In this document: positions 1 to 8,113 of the stretch, piece by piece | How positions within the stretch are numbered: position 1 is the stretch's first letter | Layout: each line of letters opens with the position of its first letter | Source of the DNA: Clostridia bacterium | GTDB lineage: Bacteria; Bacillota_A; Clostridia; Oscillospirales; CAG-272 | NCBI GenBank assembly: GCA_017466455.1 | Contig: JAFTUD010000024.1 | Span: 1-64,000, forward strand | Length of the DNA stretch: 64,000 nt | Reading direction: 5' to 3' | Notes under the pieces: model-generated | Databases searched by the model: none | Seen by the model: only the letters and a program-made list of their open reading frames with translations | Told to the model about the DNA's origin: nothing | Position numbers and translations under genes: made by a program

Positions 1-147
1 AATACTTAATTACTTGTTTGAGTTCTTTTTTCTCTAAAAGAATTTTAAGAGTTCCGTCTTTGTACTTAGTTATCTTAACTAATTTCTCTTCATTGTTCAA
101 TTTTCAAGGATCTTTTCTTCGCATCGCTTCTCTTAGCGTGCCTTAGT
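1..147 (-). other. Probable rRNA operon leader, running off the left edge
   Basis: The minus strand downstream of two tandem strong promoters contains the motif CCTTGAAAATTGAACAATG, which resembles the conserved leader and spacer sequence found before and between rRNA genes of Firmicutes. It is followed by an imperfect inverted repeat (TTAGTT, five bases, AACTAA). No open reading frame or ribosome binding site is present. The 16S gene itself would lie beyond base 1 and cannot be seen, so this is inference from the leader motif and the promoter arrangement. Confidence 0.6.
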
Positions 148-176
148 ATTATATCACGCATTTCTTTTTTTGTCAA
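148..176 (-). promoter_or_regulatory. Promoter P2 of the putative rRNA operon
   Basis: On the minus strand a perfect TTGACA (171-176) is followed after exactly 17 bases by a perfect TATAAT (148-153), preceded by TGA as an extended -10. It lies downstream of a second strong promoter, and tandem P1-P2 promoters are typical of rrn operons. Confidence 0.85.
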
Positions 177-254
177 TACCTTTTTTAAACTTTTTTTGAA
201 CTTTTTTCAAGTTTTTTTCAAGGTGTTGTGATTGGTTTTCCTGCGTGGGTCTTT

Positions 255-283
255 ATTTTATCATTATATTCTCTATTTGTCAA
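255..283 (-). promoter_or_regulatory. Promoter P1 of the putative rRNA operon
   Basis: Minus-strand TTGACA (278-283), 17-base spacer and TAAAAT (255-260), again with TGA just before the -10. It lies about 107 bases upstream of P2 and points the same way. No gene is visible between the two, which fits a tandem rRNA promoter pair. The stretch 284-356 shows nothing else recognisable. Confidence 0.75.
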
Positions 284-358
284 TAGTTTAAAGGAAATTT
301 CTGACATATTTTAGTTAATATTTAAGTATTTCGCACATTACTTATTATAATAATGAAG

Positions 359-381
359 AAAAGGCGCCCGTTTGGGCGCCC
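359..381 (-). terminator. Terminator after the SASP gene
   Basis: GGCGCCC (363-369), four-base loop and GGGCGCC (374-380), followed on the minus strand by TTTTCTT. It starts about 25 bases past the stop codon of the spore protein gene. Confidence 0.85.
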
Positions 382-405
382 CTTCCTCAAAGAAAGCTAA
401 ATCAA

Positions 406-600
406 TTATTTGATTGAATTCTCGTAGCTTTCAATCATCTTCTTAACCATCTGGCCACCGATAGAACCAGCTTGACGAGCTGTAAGGTCGCCGTTGTAAC
501 CGTTTTGGTTAAGAGTAACGCCTACTTCGCTTGCAGCCTGCATCTTGAACTTGTCAAGGGCAGCCTTAGCTTCAGGAACAGTAATCTTGTTACTAGCCAT
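406..600 (-). CDS. Small acid-soluble spore protein, alpha/beta type
   Basis: A 64-residue protein of the alpha/beta SASP family. These proteins coat DNA in the dormant forespore, protect it from UV and chemical damage, and are degraded by the GPR protease at germination to supply amino acids. The C-terminal half carries the hallmark stretch with ARQAGSIGGQMVKKMIESYE, and an ASE sequence near residue 23 matches the region of the GPR cleavage site. Length is normal for the family. The ATG is preceded by TAGGAG nine bases upstream. It is a single gene with its own terminator and a possible forespore promoter at 705-734. It is direct evidence that the organism forms endospores. Confidence 0.95.
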   Translation of the reverse strand: MASNKITVPEAKAALDKFKMQAASEVGVTLNQNGYNGDLTARQAGSIGGQMVKKMIESYENSIK

Positions 601-641
601 TTTAGTAAACTCCTATTAAATTTATCTATATTATCGAGCAT

Positions 642-662
642 AGGCGATTTGATAAATCGCCT
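642..662 (-). other. Hairpin in the SASP 5' untranslated region
   Basis: A perfect nine-base-pair inverted repeat (AGGCGATTT, three bases, AAATCGCCT) lies 42 bases upstream of the SASP start codon. Neither strand has a T-run after it, so it is not a typical terminator. If transcription starts near 698 it would sit in the 5' leader and could stabilise the mRNA; this is inference. Confidence 0.5.
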
Positions 663-704
663 AATCAGCAAGACAATTTAAACAAATCTCAAACGCTCTG
701 ATAT

Positions 705-734
705 TATTATGACGCATTGATACAAAAGTATTAA
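705..734 (-). promoter_or_regulatory. Possible sigma-G (forespore) promoter of the SASP gene
   Basis: Minus strand TTAATA (729-734), 17 bases, then CATAATA (705-711). The family consensus for sigma-G promoters is roughly TGAATA and CATACTA, so each element has one mismatch. Expression of alpha/beta SASP genes from sigma-G is established for the family; assignment to this exact site is inference. Confidence 0.4.
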
Positions 735-778
735 TGGTATTTTTTGCAATTTTGTTGATAAATTTAACGGATCAATTT

Positions 779-1960
779 TCATTCTATATCGTACAGACGC
801 AAGTATTCCAAAAATTTTTGATTCTCATCAAAGCTCTTAGATCTTTCCATAAAATCCTTTTGGGAATACGGTTCAAAAGTACATATTCTTAAAATTTCCA
901 ACTCCATAGCATCTATGTCATCAATTTCCACTACACTACCCGTCTTTTCATCTAAGATTTCTGGACTTCCGCCTGTTTTAAATGTTATAACAGGAGTTCC
1001 GCATGCGATTGATTCCATATTTACGGTAGGATAATTTTCTTCTCTCGTGGGATTGATAAGCACATTCGCTGATGAGTATATTTCCGCAAGCTCGCCTTGA
1101 TTTTGAGTCCTATGGATAGAAATGATGTTATCAGGAAGCTTTTTATCAACTGCCTCATTTGTGCCCACAAGAACAATCTTATAATCATTGGGAAGTCTTT
1201 TTGAAAGTTCTATTACAACATCTAATCCCTTGCGAACACCCCAGTCAAACGCCACACCTAAAATGATTTTTTTATCTTCAAGATTATATTGCTTTCTAAA
1301 ATCACTTTCGCTTGGCTTGAATACATTCAAGTTTATACCATTATTTATAACTTTTACAGGGCAGTCCTTTAAGAAGGATTGCTTAACCAAATCTCCAAGC
1401 CATTTTGACGGAGTTATTATAGTCATATCAAGTCCGCTAAAAAGCGATTTTTTTGTTTCATAAAGCGTTGTACTTTTATCAAAAAACCAACTATACGACT
1501 TCTTTTGCGGACAGTCTTTGCATTGCGTTTTCCATTTGTCGCATTTTATCATAAAGAAATGCGGACAATAGCCCGTAAACGCCCAGCAATCATGAAATGT
1601 CCAGAACAGCTTGATTTTTTTACTTTTAATGTAGTCAAAAAAGATTTTTAAATCAATATTATGTGAATGCAAATTGTGCAAGTGAATTATATCGGGAGAA
1701 ATATCATTAAGCTTTGAAATTAAACGCTTTGTTGCTTTTTTAGTATTAAAGCCATAGTTGCCAAAAAGATGAGATTTTATTGCTTGAAGCTTAACCTCTT
1801 TATCCGTCATGTATTTTATCCCATTTTCATAGCTGCTTTGATAAGATGAATATAGGATATAATTTTCCACACCGTGTTCATTCAAAAGCTTACTAATAGC
1901 CACGCAAATTTTGCCCGTACTACCTGCACCACAGGTTACGTTTATTTGAACTATTTTCAA
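779..1960 (-). CDS. Glycosyltransferase family 4, last gene of the polysaccharide operon
   Basis: A 393-residue GT-B fold retaining glycosyltransferase that would add a nucleotide-activated sugar to the lipid-linked glycan on the inner membrane face. The N-terminus begins MKIVQINVTCGAGSTGK, with a glycine-rich acceptor-side loop, and the C-terminal half carries the GT4 donor-binding Glu-x7-Glu region around residues 300-320 (TREENYPTVNMESIACGTPV). Sugar specificity cannot be read from sequence. It is the most distal gene of the operon, 12 bases after the GT2 gene upstream. No clear terminator is visible between it and the SASP gene. Confidence 0.88.
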   Translation of the reverse strand: MKIVQINVTCGAGSTGKICVAISKLLNEHGVENYILYSSYQSSYENGIKYMTDKEVKLQAIKSHLFGNYGFNTKKATKRLISKLNDISPDIIHLHNLHSHNIDLKIFFDYIKSKKIKLFWTFHDCWAFTGYCPHFFMIKCDKWKTQCKDCPQKKSYSWFFDKSTTLYETKKSLFSGLDMTIITPSKWLGDLVKQSFLKDCPVKVINNGINLNVFKPSESDFRKQYNLEDKKIILGVAFDWGVRKGLDVVIELSKRLPNDYKIVLVGTNEAVDKKLPDNIISIHRTQNQGELAEIYSSANVLINPTREENYPTVNMESIACGTPVITFKTGGSPEILDEKTGSVVEIDDIDAMELEILRICTFEPYSQKDFMERSKSFDENQKFLEYLRLYDIE

Positions 1961-1972
1961 TTCTCTTCACCT

Positions 1973-2950
1973 TTATTTTTTCATTAATATTAAATAAATC
2001 TTTTTTGCAAATGCCAACGCCACTGCCTCAGATTTGCAAACACACTTTTTTATCCAAAGAGAAAACGCCTTTGATGGTTTTATCTTCTTAGCATGAGCAA
2101 ACGCACGCTTTCCTTCGGCGTATCTTGTTTTTTTATAAGCGTTTTTGCCATACAAGACAAAAAGCTCATAATTGTTCCCGTGGTTTTGAATTAGCCAATC
2201 AAGAGTTCTGTTCCAAAACATATCCTGCTCGGGATTATGATATGAGTAGCCGATTGAGGTTGACACTTGTGCCGAGTGCACCCTTCCCATAACCAACACT
2301 TCGGGAATATAATGCACTACACAGCCACCGACATAAAGGCGATACCATAAATCAAAATCGTTTAAAAGTCTGAGTTTCTCATCAAATGCACCGAGGCGCT
2401 CAAAAACAGATTTATGAACAAGGCACGAGCAACCATGAAAGTTGTTTTTTGTAGGTTCTGCCACCAAATATTCATTCCCGTTTACGCTGTTAACACGATT
2501 TGACCTTGCCTTAAGATCCTTTTCTTTCGGCTCGGTAAGAATTTTTCCATCCTTATTTATCAAGCGCGATCCTGTGAAAAAGATATGATTTGTGACATCC
2601 TCACCCGACTCATAAAGCTTATTAAGCTCCTCTACTTGACGTTCCACCTTTTTGGGCTCATAAAGGTCATCGTGTGAAAGCCACGAAAACCACTCGCCCT
2701 GCATTTCGGCAATTCCTCTATTGAGTGCCGAGGATGAGCCGCCGTTTTCCTTTTCAAAATAACGAATTTTGTCAATATATTTTTCCGCAACCGCTCTTGT
2801 TGCGCCATCATCAGGAGAGCCGTCATTAACAACGATTATTTCAATATTCTCATAGGTTTGCGCAAGAGCGCTCTCAATTGCCTCGGCAAGGTAATTTGAT
2901 GCCTTGTACGCCGGAATTACTATTGACACCTTTGGGGAGTATTCGTACAT
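1973..2950 (-). CDS. Glycosyltransferase family 2
   Basis: A 325-residue GT-A fold glycosyltransferase. The N-terminal 130 residues hold the classic GT2 pattern: SIVIPAYKASNYL, then VVNDGSPDDG with the nucleotide-contacting Asp, then SWLSHDDLYEP, the DxD-like metal site. The rest is a C-terminal extension with a conserved NDFDLWYRL segment where the catalytic base is expected. Soluble or peripheral, with no membrane helix. It lies between the DegT aminotransferase and the terminal GT4 gene with intergenic gaps near 10 bases, so it is cotranscribed. Donor and acceptor sugars are unknown. Confidence 0.9.
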   Translation of the reverse strand: MYEYSPKVSIVIPAYKASNYLAEAIESALAQTYENIEIIVVNDGSPDDGATRAVAEKYIDKIRYFEKENGGSSSALNRGIAEMQGEWFSWLSHDDLYEPKKVERQVEELNKLYESGEDVTNHIFFTGSRLINKDGKILTEPKEKDLKARSNRVNSVNGNEYLVAEPTKNNFHGCSCLVHKSVFERLGAFDEKLRLLNDFDLWYRLYVGGCVVHYIPEVLVMGRVHSAQVSTSIGYSYHNPEQDMFWNRTLDWLIQNHGNNYELFVLYGKNAYKKTRYAEGKRAFAHAKKIKPSKAFSLWIKKCVCKSEAVALAFAKKIYLILMKK

Positions 2951-2960
2951 AAAATCCTCA

Positions 2961-4061
2961 TCAATTCAAAATAATATCACAAATTTGGTCTATTTCTTCA
3001 TTAGTTAGATCAGCATATAACGGAAGTGTTAACACGCGATGAGCAATATGCTTTGCAACTGGAGTTTTATCCTCTCCTGCATTTGGAAAGTTCTTATAGC
3101 ATGCGAAAGCATTTGTCAATGGATAGAAGTACTTTCTTGCTATAATATCCTTCTCTCTTAACATTGAAAAAACATCATCGCGAGTATATTTGTATCCGTC
3201 AAAAACAACCGGAAAATAAGCATAGTTTGAAACTACTCCATCCTGCTCGGGACAAAGCTTAATTCCGTCGACTCCGCTAAGGCGTGAACGATAATGCTCT
3301 ACCGCGCGCTTGCGCTTTGCAAGCTCTTCATCAATGTGACGCAAATTGCAAATTCCCATAGATGCTTGAAATTCGTTCATTTTTGCGTTTCCGCCTATGT
3401 ATTCAACATCCTCAGGACCGCGAATTCCGAAATTCTTAATGTCGTTAAGGATCTGAACTAAATTGTCATCTCCAAAGGTCACGGCTCCACCCTCTATGGT
3501 ATTAAATACCTTTGTCGCATGGAAGCTAAACATTGATGCATCTCCAAACGATGCAGAGCTAACTCCGTTATATGTAACTCCAAAGGCATGAGCAGCATCA
3601 TAAATTACCTTTAAATTGTGTTTTTTTGCAATTTTATCAATTTCTTCAACATTGCACATATTTCCATAAACATGAACAGGAAGGATCGCTACCGTTTTAT
3701 CGGTAATTAGTGACTCTATCTTTGTCACATCCATTGTATAATCCTTGTCGTTTACATCGCAAAATACGGGTGTAAATCCACAGCGCACTATCGCATGAGT
3801 TGTAGATGCAAATGTAAACGGTGTGGTTATAATTTCTCCGCCTTTTTCAAGTCCAAGAGCAGCCAAAACATTTTCAAGTGCAAGATGTCCGTTTGTATAT
3901 AAGGTAACATGAGGGACATTTAAATATTTTTCAAGCTCAGTTTGAAGCTGCTTGTGCTTTTTACCCATATTGGTTAGCCAGTGGCTATCCCAAAGCTCTT
4001 TTATTTCCTCGCAAAATTCCTCAAACAGAGGCATTGACGAGCGTGTTACATTTATTGGCAT
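2961..4061 (-). CDS. DegT/DnrJ/EryC1/StrS-family sugar aminotransferase
   Basis: A 366-residue PLP-dependent enzyme that transfers an amino group from glutamate to a keto-sugar nucleotide. The PLP lysine is in SFHATKVFN (near residue 185), preceded by the cofactor-binding YDAAHAFG. Length and layout are normal for the family. The family also includes enzymes such as VioA and FdtB, whose products are then N-acylated. It is the second sugar aminotransferase of the operon; the first is at 18738. Its neighbours, a GNAT and two ATP-grasp genes, suggest that the amino sugar it makes is acylated further. The exact substrate is unknown. Confidence 0.9.
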   Translation of the reverse strand: MPINVTRSSMPLFEEFCEEIKELWDSHWLTNMGKKHKQLQTELEKYLNVPHVTLYTNGHLALENVLAALGLEKGGEIITTPFTFASTTHAIVRCGFTPVFCDVNDKDYTMDVTKIESLITDKTVAILPVHVYGNMCNVEEIDKIAKKHNLKVIYDAAHAFGVTYNGVSSASFGDASMFSFHATKVFNTIEGGAVTFGDDNLVQILNDIKNFGIRGPEDVEYIGGNAKMNEFQASMGICNLRHIDEELAKRKRAVEHYRSRLSGVDGIKLCPEQDGVVSNYAYFPVVFDGYKYTRDDVFSMLREKDIIARKYFYPLTNAFACYKNFPNAGEDKTPVAKHIAHRVLTLPLYADLTNEEIDQICDIILN

Positions 4062-4089
4062 TGGTTTCTCCTTGTATTCTTATCTTTAT

Positions 4090-5394
4090 TTATACCAGTG
4101 GAAATAAAAGCGGAACAACCCCTATTAAAATTGCAGTTGCAATAGCAGTAAAAGGTCCGCAGTACTTTAAATAATCGCTAAATTTATAATTAGCAACCAT
4201 TGACATACCAATTGTTGTGTTCGCTAATGGTGTCGCTACAGCCATAGCTCCTGCAATAGTTAATCCAACGGCAAACGAATAAGTATTATATCCCATTTGC
4301 GTAGTTATTGAAAATACCACCGGCAACACAATGGTTAGAACGGTTGAATTTGACAGAAATTGAGTCAGTACTATTACAAGTATCAAAAAAGCTGCATACA
4401 GCCAAAACGCAGACACATTATCTCCAAACAATCCAACAAACCACCTTGCAAGAAGCTCTCCACCTCCGCTTGAGTTGAGACCTGCAGCAATACCTAAACA
4501 AGCGCAAAACCAAAGTGCAAGATTCCAATTTATACTTTTTATAGCATCCTTGTGGTTTATACAACCTGTTAACACACAAGCAAGAGCAGAAATCAATGCA
4601 ACCGTTCCCACATTAAAGGCGGGGATGTATGGCTTTATCAAATCAACTAGCACGAATAGAACCAAAGTGAGCACGAATATTACAGCCATTATTATCATTT
4701 TGCTTTTTTTGTATTCTACACTTTCATTTGCCTTCTTATCAACCGGAACATCATCATAATCATCCCTGCTTGACCAAAGCTTTTTACCAAGAGGATATCC
4801 AACAAATCCCACATATAAAACCAACACTATGATAATTATAGCACCCGAAATTGAAAAGGTAAAAAAGTTAAATCCGTTTGATTCGCCCAAAAACTCCTTC
4901 AAGAGTCCATCGGCCGTTAATTGAGTTGTTGAGCCTACAAGAGTTGCCGCTCCGCCTATTACCGATGCCATAGAAACAGGTAAAATAACATTTTTAAATC
5001 TTACTTTATCATTAGTGGAAGATATACCCGTTAGAATAGATATCATTATTGCCAAGGTGGCGATATTGGAAAGAAAGGCAGAAATCACTGCAGTGATCGC
5101 CGTGCTTATCATAACGATAGCTCTTTCATTTCCCTTTGCTAGCGCTATCACCTTATTTCCAACAAGCTGAGCAAGTCCTGTGTTAAAAGTAGCCTGTCCA
5201 ACCACCATCATAGCACAAATTAAAACTATTGTACTGCTACCGAAATTTTTAAATCCATTGCTAAACGAAACTACATTTGTGAGAAGCATTGCTACAAGGC
5301 CAAGCAATGCAACCACAGATGTTGGCAACCTATTCCATATAAACAAAGCAACGACTATTGCAAAAATAATTAAACTAATCACTGCCGGTGTCAT
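4090..5394 (-). CDS. SLC13/DASS-type anion:sodium symporter family permease
   Basis: A 434-residue polytopic membrane protein of the ion transporter superfamily, with about 11-12 hydrophobic segments. The two repeated halves each hold a serine-asparagine motif at the expected hairpin tip: FLSNIATLAI near residue 110 and FLSNSTVLTI near residue 345, matching the SNT motifs of divalent anion symporters. Family substrates are dicarboxylates, citrate, sulfate or phosphate, driven by sodium. Such a permease is unusual inside a polysaccharide operon. It follows the interrupted ATP-grasp gene by one base and is probably translationally coupled to it. It may import an acid that is attached to the glycan, but that is speculation. 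Confidence 0.82.
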   Translation of the reverse strand: MTPAVISLIIFAIVVALFIWNRLPTSVVALLGLVAMLLTNVVSFSNGFKNFGSSTIVLICAMMVVGQATFNTGLAQLVGNKVIALAKGNERAIVMISTAITAVISAFLSNIATLAIMISILTGISSTNDKVRFKNVILPVSMASVIGGAATLVGSTTQLTADGLLKEFLGESNGFNFFTFSISGAIIIIVLVLYVGFVGYPLGKKLWSSRDDYDDVPVDKKANESVEYKKSKMIIMAVIFVLTLVLFVLVDLIKPYIPAFNVGTVALISALACVLTGCINHKDAIKSINWNLALWFCACLGIAAGLNSSGGGELLARWFVGLFGDNVSAFWLYAAFLILVIVLTQFLSNSTVLTIVLPVVFSITTQMGYNTYSFAVGLTIAGAMAVATPLANTTIGMSMVANYKFSDYLKYCGPFTAIATAILIGVVPLLFPLV

Positions 5395-5395
5395 G

Positions 5396-6670
5396 TCAAA
5401 TCTCCTCTAAAATATTACTATCAAATTGAGAAACGAGCATGTTTTCGTTGTTTTCATCTAATACAACTAACTGTGATTGTATGAAATTGATTGTTGATTT
5501 TACATCTTTTCTATCAGCTAAAACAACTATCTCACAAATTCTCTGCTTCACATCTCCGGTTTGAGGTACCCTTTGTCCAACAAAATATCTTTGAGCAACA
5601 GTAACCACGTTCGGATTTTGAGATATTTCATCAAGACCGTCAAACCGTGATATTGTTCCGCCTCTTGCTGAAACTAACAATTGTACGGAAACCTTATTGT
5701 TTAAGTTATACGCGTTAGCCAACTCTCCGTTGTAATCATCAATTTCTCCGCCGAGTGACAACGCTATCATTTGTTTCATCAAATCAAATCCGGTTGCTTT
5801 CAAAAGTAATTTTTCATATTCAGCTCCAGGCAATCTTAAGCCTGGGTCATAAAACCTTACTGTATCTCAATCAATAAAGCCTTGCATAAATACAATTCCG
5901 TTTTTAATGCCAATTCCTTGCATTGCTTTAATTACTCTACAATGCACCTTTTCAAGATACATTTTTGTATATCTCGACGGTGATACAGAACAAATACATT
6001 GCTTTTGTAAGCCATCCTCTGCTCTACCTAAATATCTATCTGCTGTTCTCGTTAAATATGGATTTCCATTTTTGAAAACGTATGACATTGAAAAATCTTG
6101 TTTTCCTGCCATATATTTTTCAATAATAGCAAGACCATTTGTTGATTCCTTTTTAGCAATCGATAGTGCCTTTGTCAGTTCTTCGTAGCTATAACAAATC
6201 GCTTGCCCTCTTGACCCTCTACTATCTACAGGCTTTACAAGGACCGGAAATTCAACTTTATCGTTTTCAATGTCGCTCTCGTCATATTGCGGAATAACAT
6301 CGACGCCATATTCTACGCACATTTTCTTAAAAGCGTTTTTATCAGTAAGCATAAAGTACTGCTCTCTTGTTCCATAAGAAGGCAATCCGAGCTTTTCACA
6401 TATTTGTTGATGAGGTCTTTGCCCGATATCATTGCAAAAATTGATTACACCATCAATTTTATTTTTCTTGCAATATTCCACCAATGTATCTACATCTAAA
6501 ACATTTATATAAAGCGCCTCGTCCGCTATTTGCTTAGCAGGAGCTTCCTCAAGAGGCAATCCATCAGTCACTATGGTATAAACGCCCATTTGTTTTGCCG
6601 CCTCAACCACCTTAACATGAACAATGTTTCCACAAAGAATAAGCAATTTCTTACCTTCAAAAGTCCTCAT
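5396..6670 (-). pseudogene. ATP-grasp enzyme gene interrupted by one in-frame TGA
   Basis: Two open segments in the same frame make one ATP-grasp protein of about 423 residues. Residues 1-267 hold the pre-ATP-grasp domain (KLLILCGNIVHVKVVEAAK) and the ATP-binding core (FPVLVKPVDSRGSRG). The last codons before the stop read MQGFID, then TGA at 5867-5869, then DTVRFYDPGLRLPG without any shift. Family members normally read DGD here, so a single G-to-T change of a GGA codon explains it. The second half is otherwise intact and has normal composition, so the lesion is recent, a sequencing error, or read through. The N-terminal segment starts one base after the upstream ATP-grasp gene. It would ligate a carboxylate to an amine using ATP; the substrate is unknown. 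Confidence 0.8.
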
Positions 6671-6671
6671 T

Positions 6672-7676
6672 CTACACCTCTGTTATAAAAATTTCCTTGT
6701 AAGCAACAATTCCCGCTTTTGCGATAAGCACTTCGTCAGAAACGATATTGCCGTTACACCAATCAACAATAGCCTTTGGCAAATTACAGCCCGCCATATG
6801 ACTAAATGGATACCCACCACCAAAGCGAGCATTCATTTCCAAAACATACGGCTTACCGTCAACTAAAAACACATCAACATCCATATTGGCAATGTGTCCT
6901 GTAAGGTTACCAAGACGAGAGAGTTCTTTTGTTATTTCGGGAGAATCTACTATTTGCGCTATATCAGTTTCTCCTGCCCTCATTGCAATTTTCTTTTTAA
7001 CAATAACACTTTGAAGCTTTCCGCTAAGATCATTTATAATATCAGCGCCATATTCCTGTCCGTCAAGATATTCTTGATATATTATTTTATCATCTACATT
7101 TTGGGATTCGTATTTCAAATATGACTTGTTTATAGTTCTTGTATTTCTCCTGAAATAATACAAAAGTGCCATCTCATCCTCAGCAATGGACATAGCGATT
7201 GAGCCACAGCCGAAACGAGGCTTTACAATTATCGGATAATTTATTTCTCCTCTATCAATCGCGTTTATCGTATCCTCTAATGTTAAATATGTTTTGGGAA
7301 CATTAAATCCGTTTTTCTTGAGAAATTCATATGTTTTCCACTTGTCATTGCAAATTTCAACAATTTCCAAATCCGATACAATAACTTTTGTGCCAATTTG
7401 AGTGAATTTATCCTTGTTTCTTGACAAAATGGGCAAATCTATATCAAATAGCGAAAGCAAAATATCAATTTTATTTTCTTTGCAGTATCTTAAAAGAAAC
7501 GGAATGTAATTATCATCATATATAAGAGGCGAAATTACAGCCTTATCGGAGTAGTGAAATGCCACTGTTTTATCATCAGAATTACAAGCATGCACTTCTC
7601 CGTTCCCGTCCAAGACATTCTTAAAGTATTTAACCATATAGGCTCGTCTTCCTACTGAGGTCAAAAGTATGTTCAT
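6672..7676 (-). CDS. ATP-grasp domain protein, carbamoyl-phosphate-synthase-large-chain-like
   Basis: A 334-residue intact ATP-grasp enzyme. It begins MNILLTSVGRRAYMVKYFK, a start seen in ATP-grasp proteins of polysaccharide and peptide ligase clusters. It continues with the ATP-binding loop (YPIIVKPRFGCGSI, near residue 150), and the metal-binding end EMNARFGGGYPFSHMAG near residue 285. The family forms an acyl-phosphate and couples it to an amine or thiol. It overlaps the GNAT gene by four bases (ATGA) and abuts the second, interrupted ATP-grasp gene, so the three act together. Attaching an amino acid or other acid to an amino sugar would fit, but no substrate can be read from sequence. Confidence 0.85.
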   Translation of the reverse strand: MNILLTSVGRRAYMVKYFKNVLDGNGEVHACNSDDKTVAFHYSDKAVISPLIYDDNYIPFLLRYCKENKIDILLSLFDIDLPILSRNKDKFTQIGTKVIVSDLEIVEICNDKWKTYEFLKKNGFNVPKTYLTLEDTINAIDRGEINYPIIVKPRFGCGSIAMSIAEDEMALLYYFRRNTRTINKSYLKYESQNVDDKIIYQEYLDGQEYGADIINDLSGKLQSVIVKKKIAMRAGETDIAQIVDSPEITKELSRLGNLTGHIANMDVDVFLVDGKPYVLEMNARFGGGYPFSHMAGCNLPKAIVDWCNGNIVSDEVLIAKAGIVAYKEIFITEV

Positions 7677-8113
7677 TGTTTCTCTCCTATGTAATAAATT
7701 AAATGTAAATCATCTATTCTCGGCTCGTTAGGTATTTTCCATTCAATAAAGCCAAGCTTTCTATACATTTTTATTGCCACCACATTGGTTTTAGCGGTAT
7801 AAAGGTGGATCGCATTTATTGTTTTTTCTTTGCAAATCTGTATGAATTTTTTGACCAGCGAGGAGGCATAGCCCCTTCCTTGAGTGTTCGGAAGACTTGC
7901 CACTATGGAGATGTATGCCATATTATCAACAATATCCTCAGTATATCCGGCAACCATTGAAACAATTTTATTATCCTCGCAAGCTGTACAAATTGTTGCT
8001 TTTTCGTTTAATTTTCGAGCAAAATCCTTTAAATTTTGCTTTTTTGATAACGGAACAGGAAAAAGCTTGTCCACACTTGTCAAAAACTCTTCTATTTTCT
8101 GTGTATCAATCAT
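7673..8113 (-). CDS. GNAT-family N-acetyltransferase
   Basis: A 146-residue GCN5-related acetyltransferase that would move an acetyl group from acetyl-CoA to an amine. The acetyl-CoA-binding motif A is clear (ASLPNTQGRGYASSLVKKF, residues about 85-105), followed by motif B (AIKMYRKLGF near residue 125). Length is normal. It overlaps the flippase gene upstream and the ATP-grasp gene downstream by four bases each, so translation is coupled. In this context it may acetylate the amino sugar or the amino acid that the ATP-grasp enzymes attach; this is inference. Confidence 0.88.
   Translation of the reverse strand: MIDTQKIEEFLTSVDKLFPVPLSKKQNLKDFARKLNEKATICTACEDNKIVSMVAGYTEDIVDNMAYISIVASLPNTQGRGYASSLVKKFIQICKEKTINAIHLYTAKTNVVAIKMYRKLGFIEWKIPNEPRIDDLHLIYYIGEKQ

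Noticed and set aside
5826..5869. TGA followed by a hairpin as a selenocysteine insertion site
   Set aside because: The expected residue is Gly, not Cys; the hairpin bases encode the conserved PG-LPG residues, and its loop lacks a bacterial SECIS pattern. Kept only as a minor alternative.
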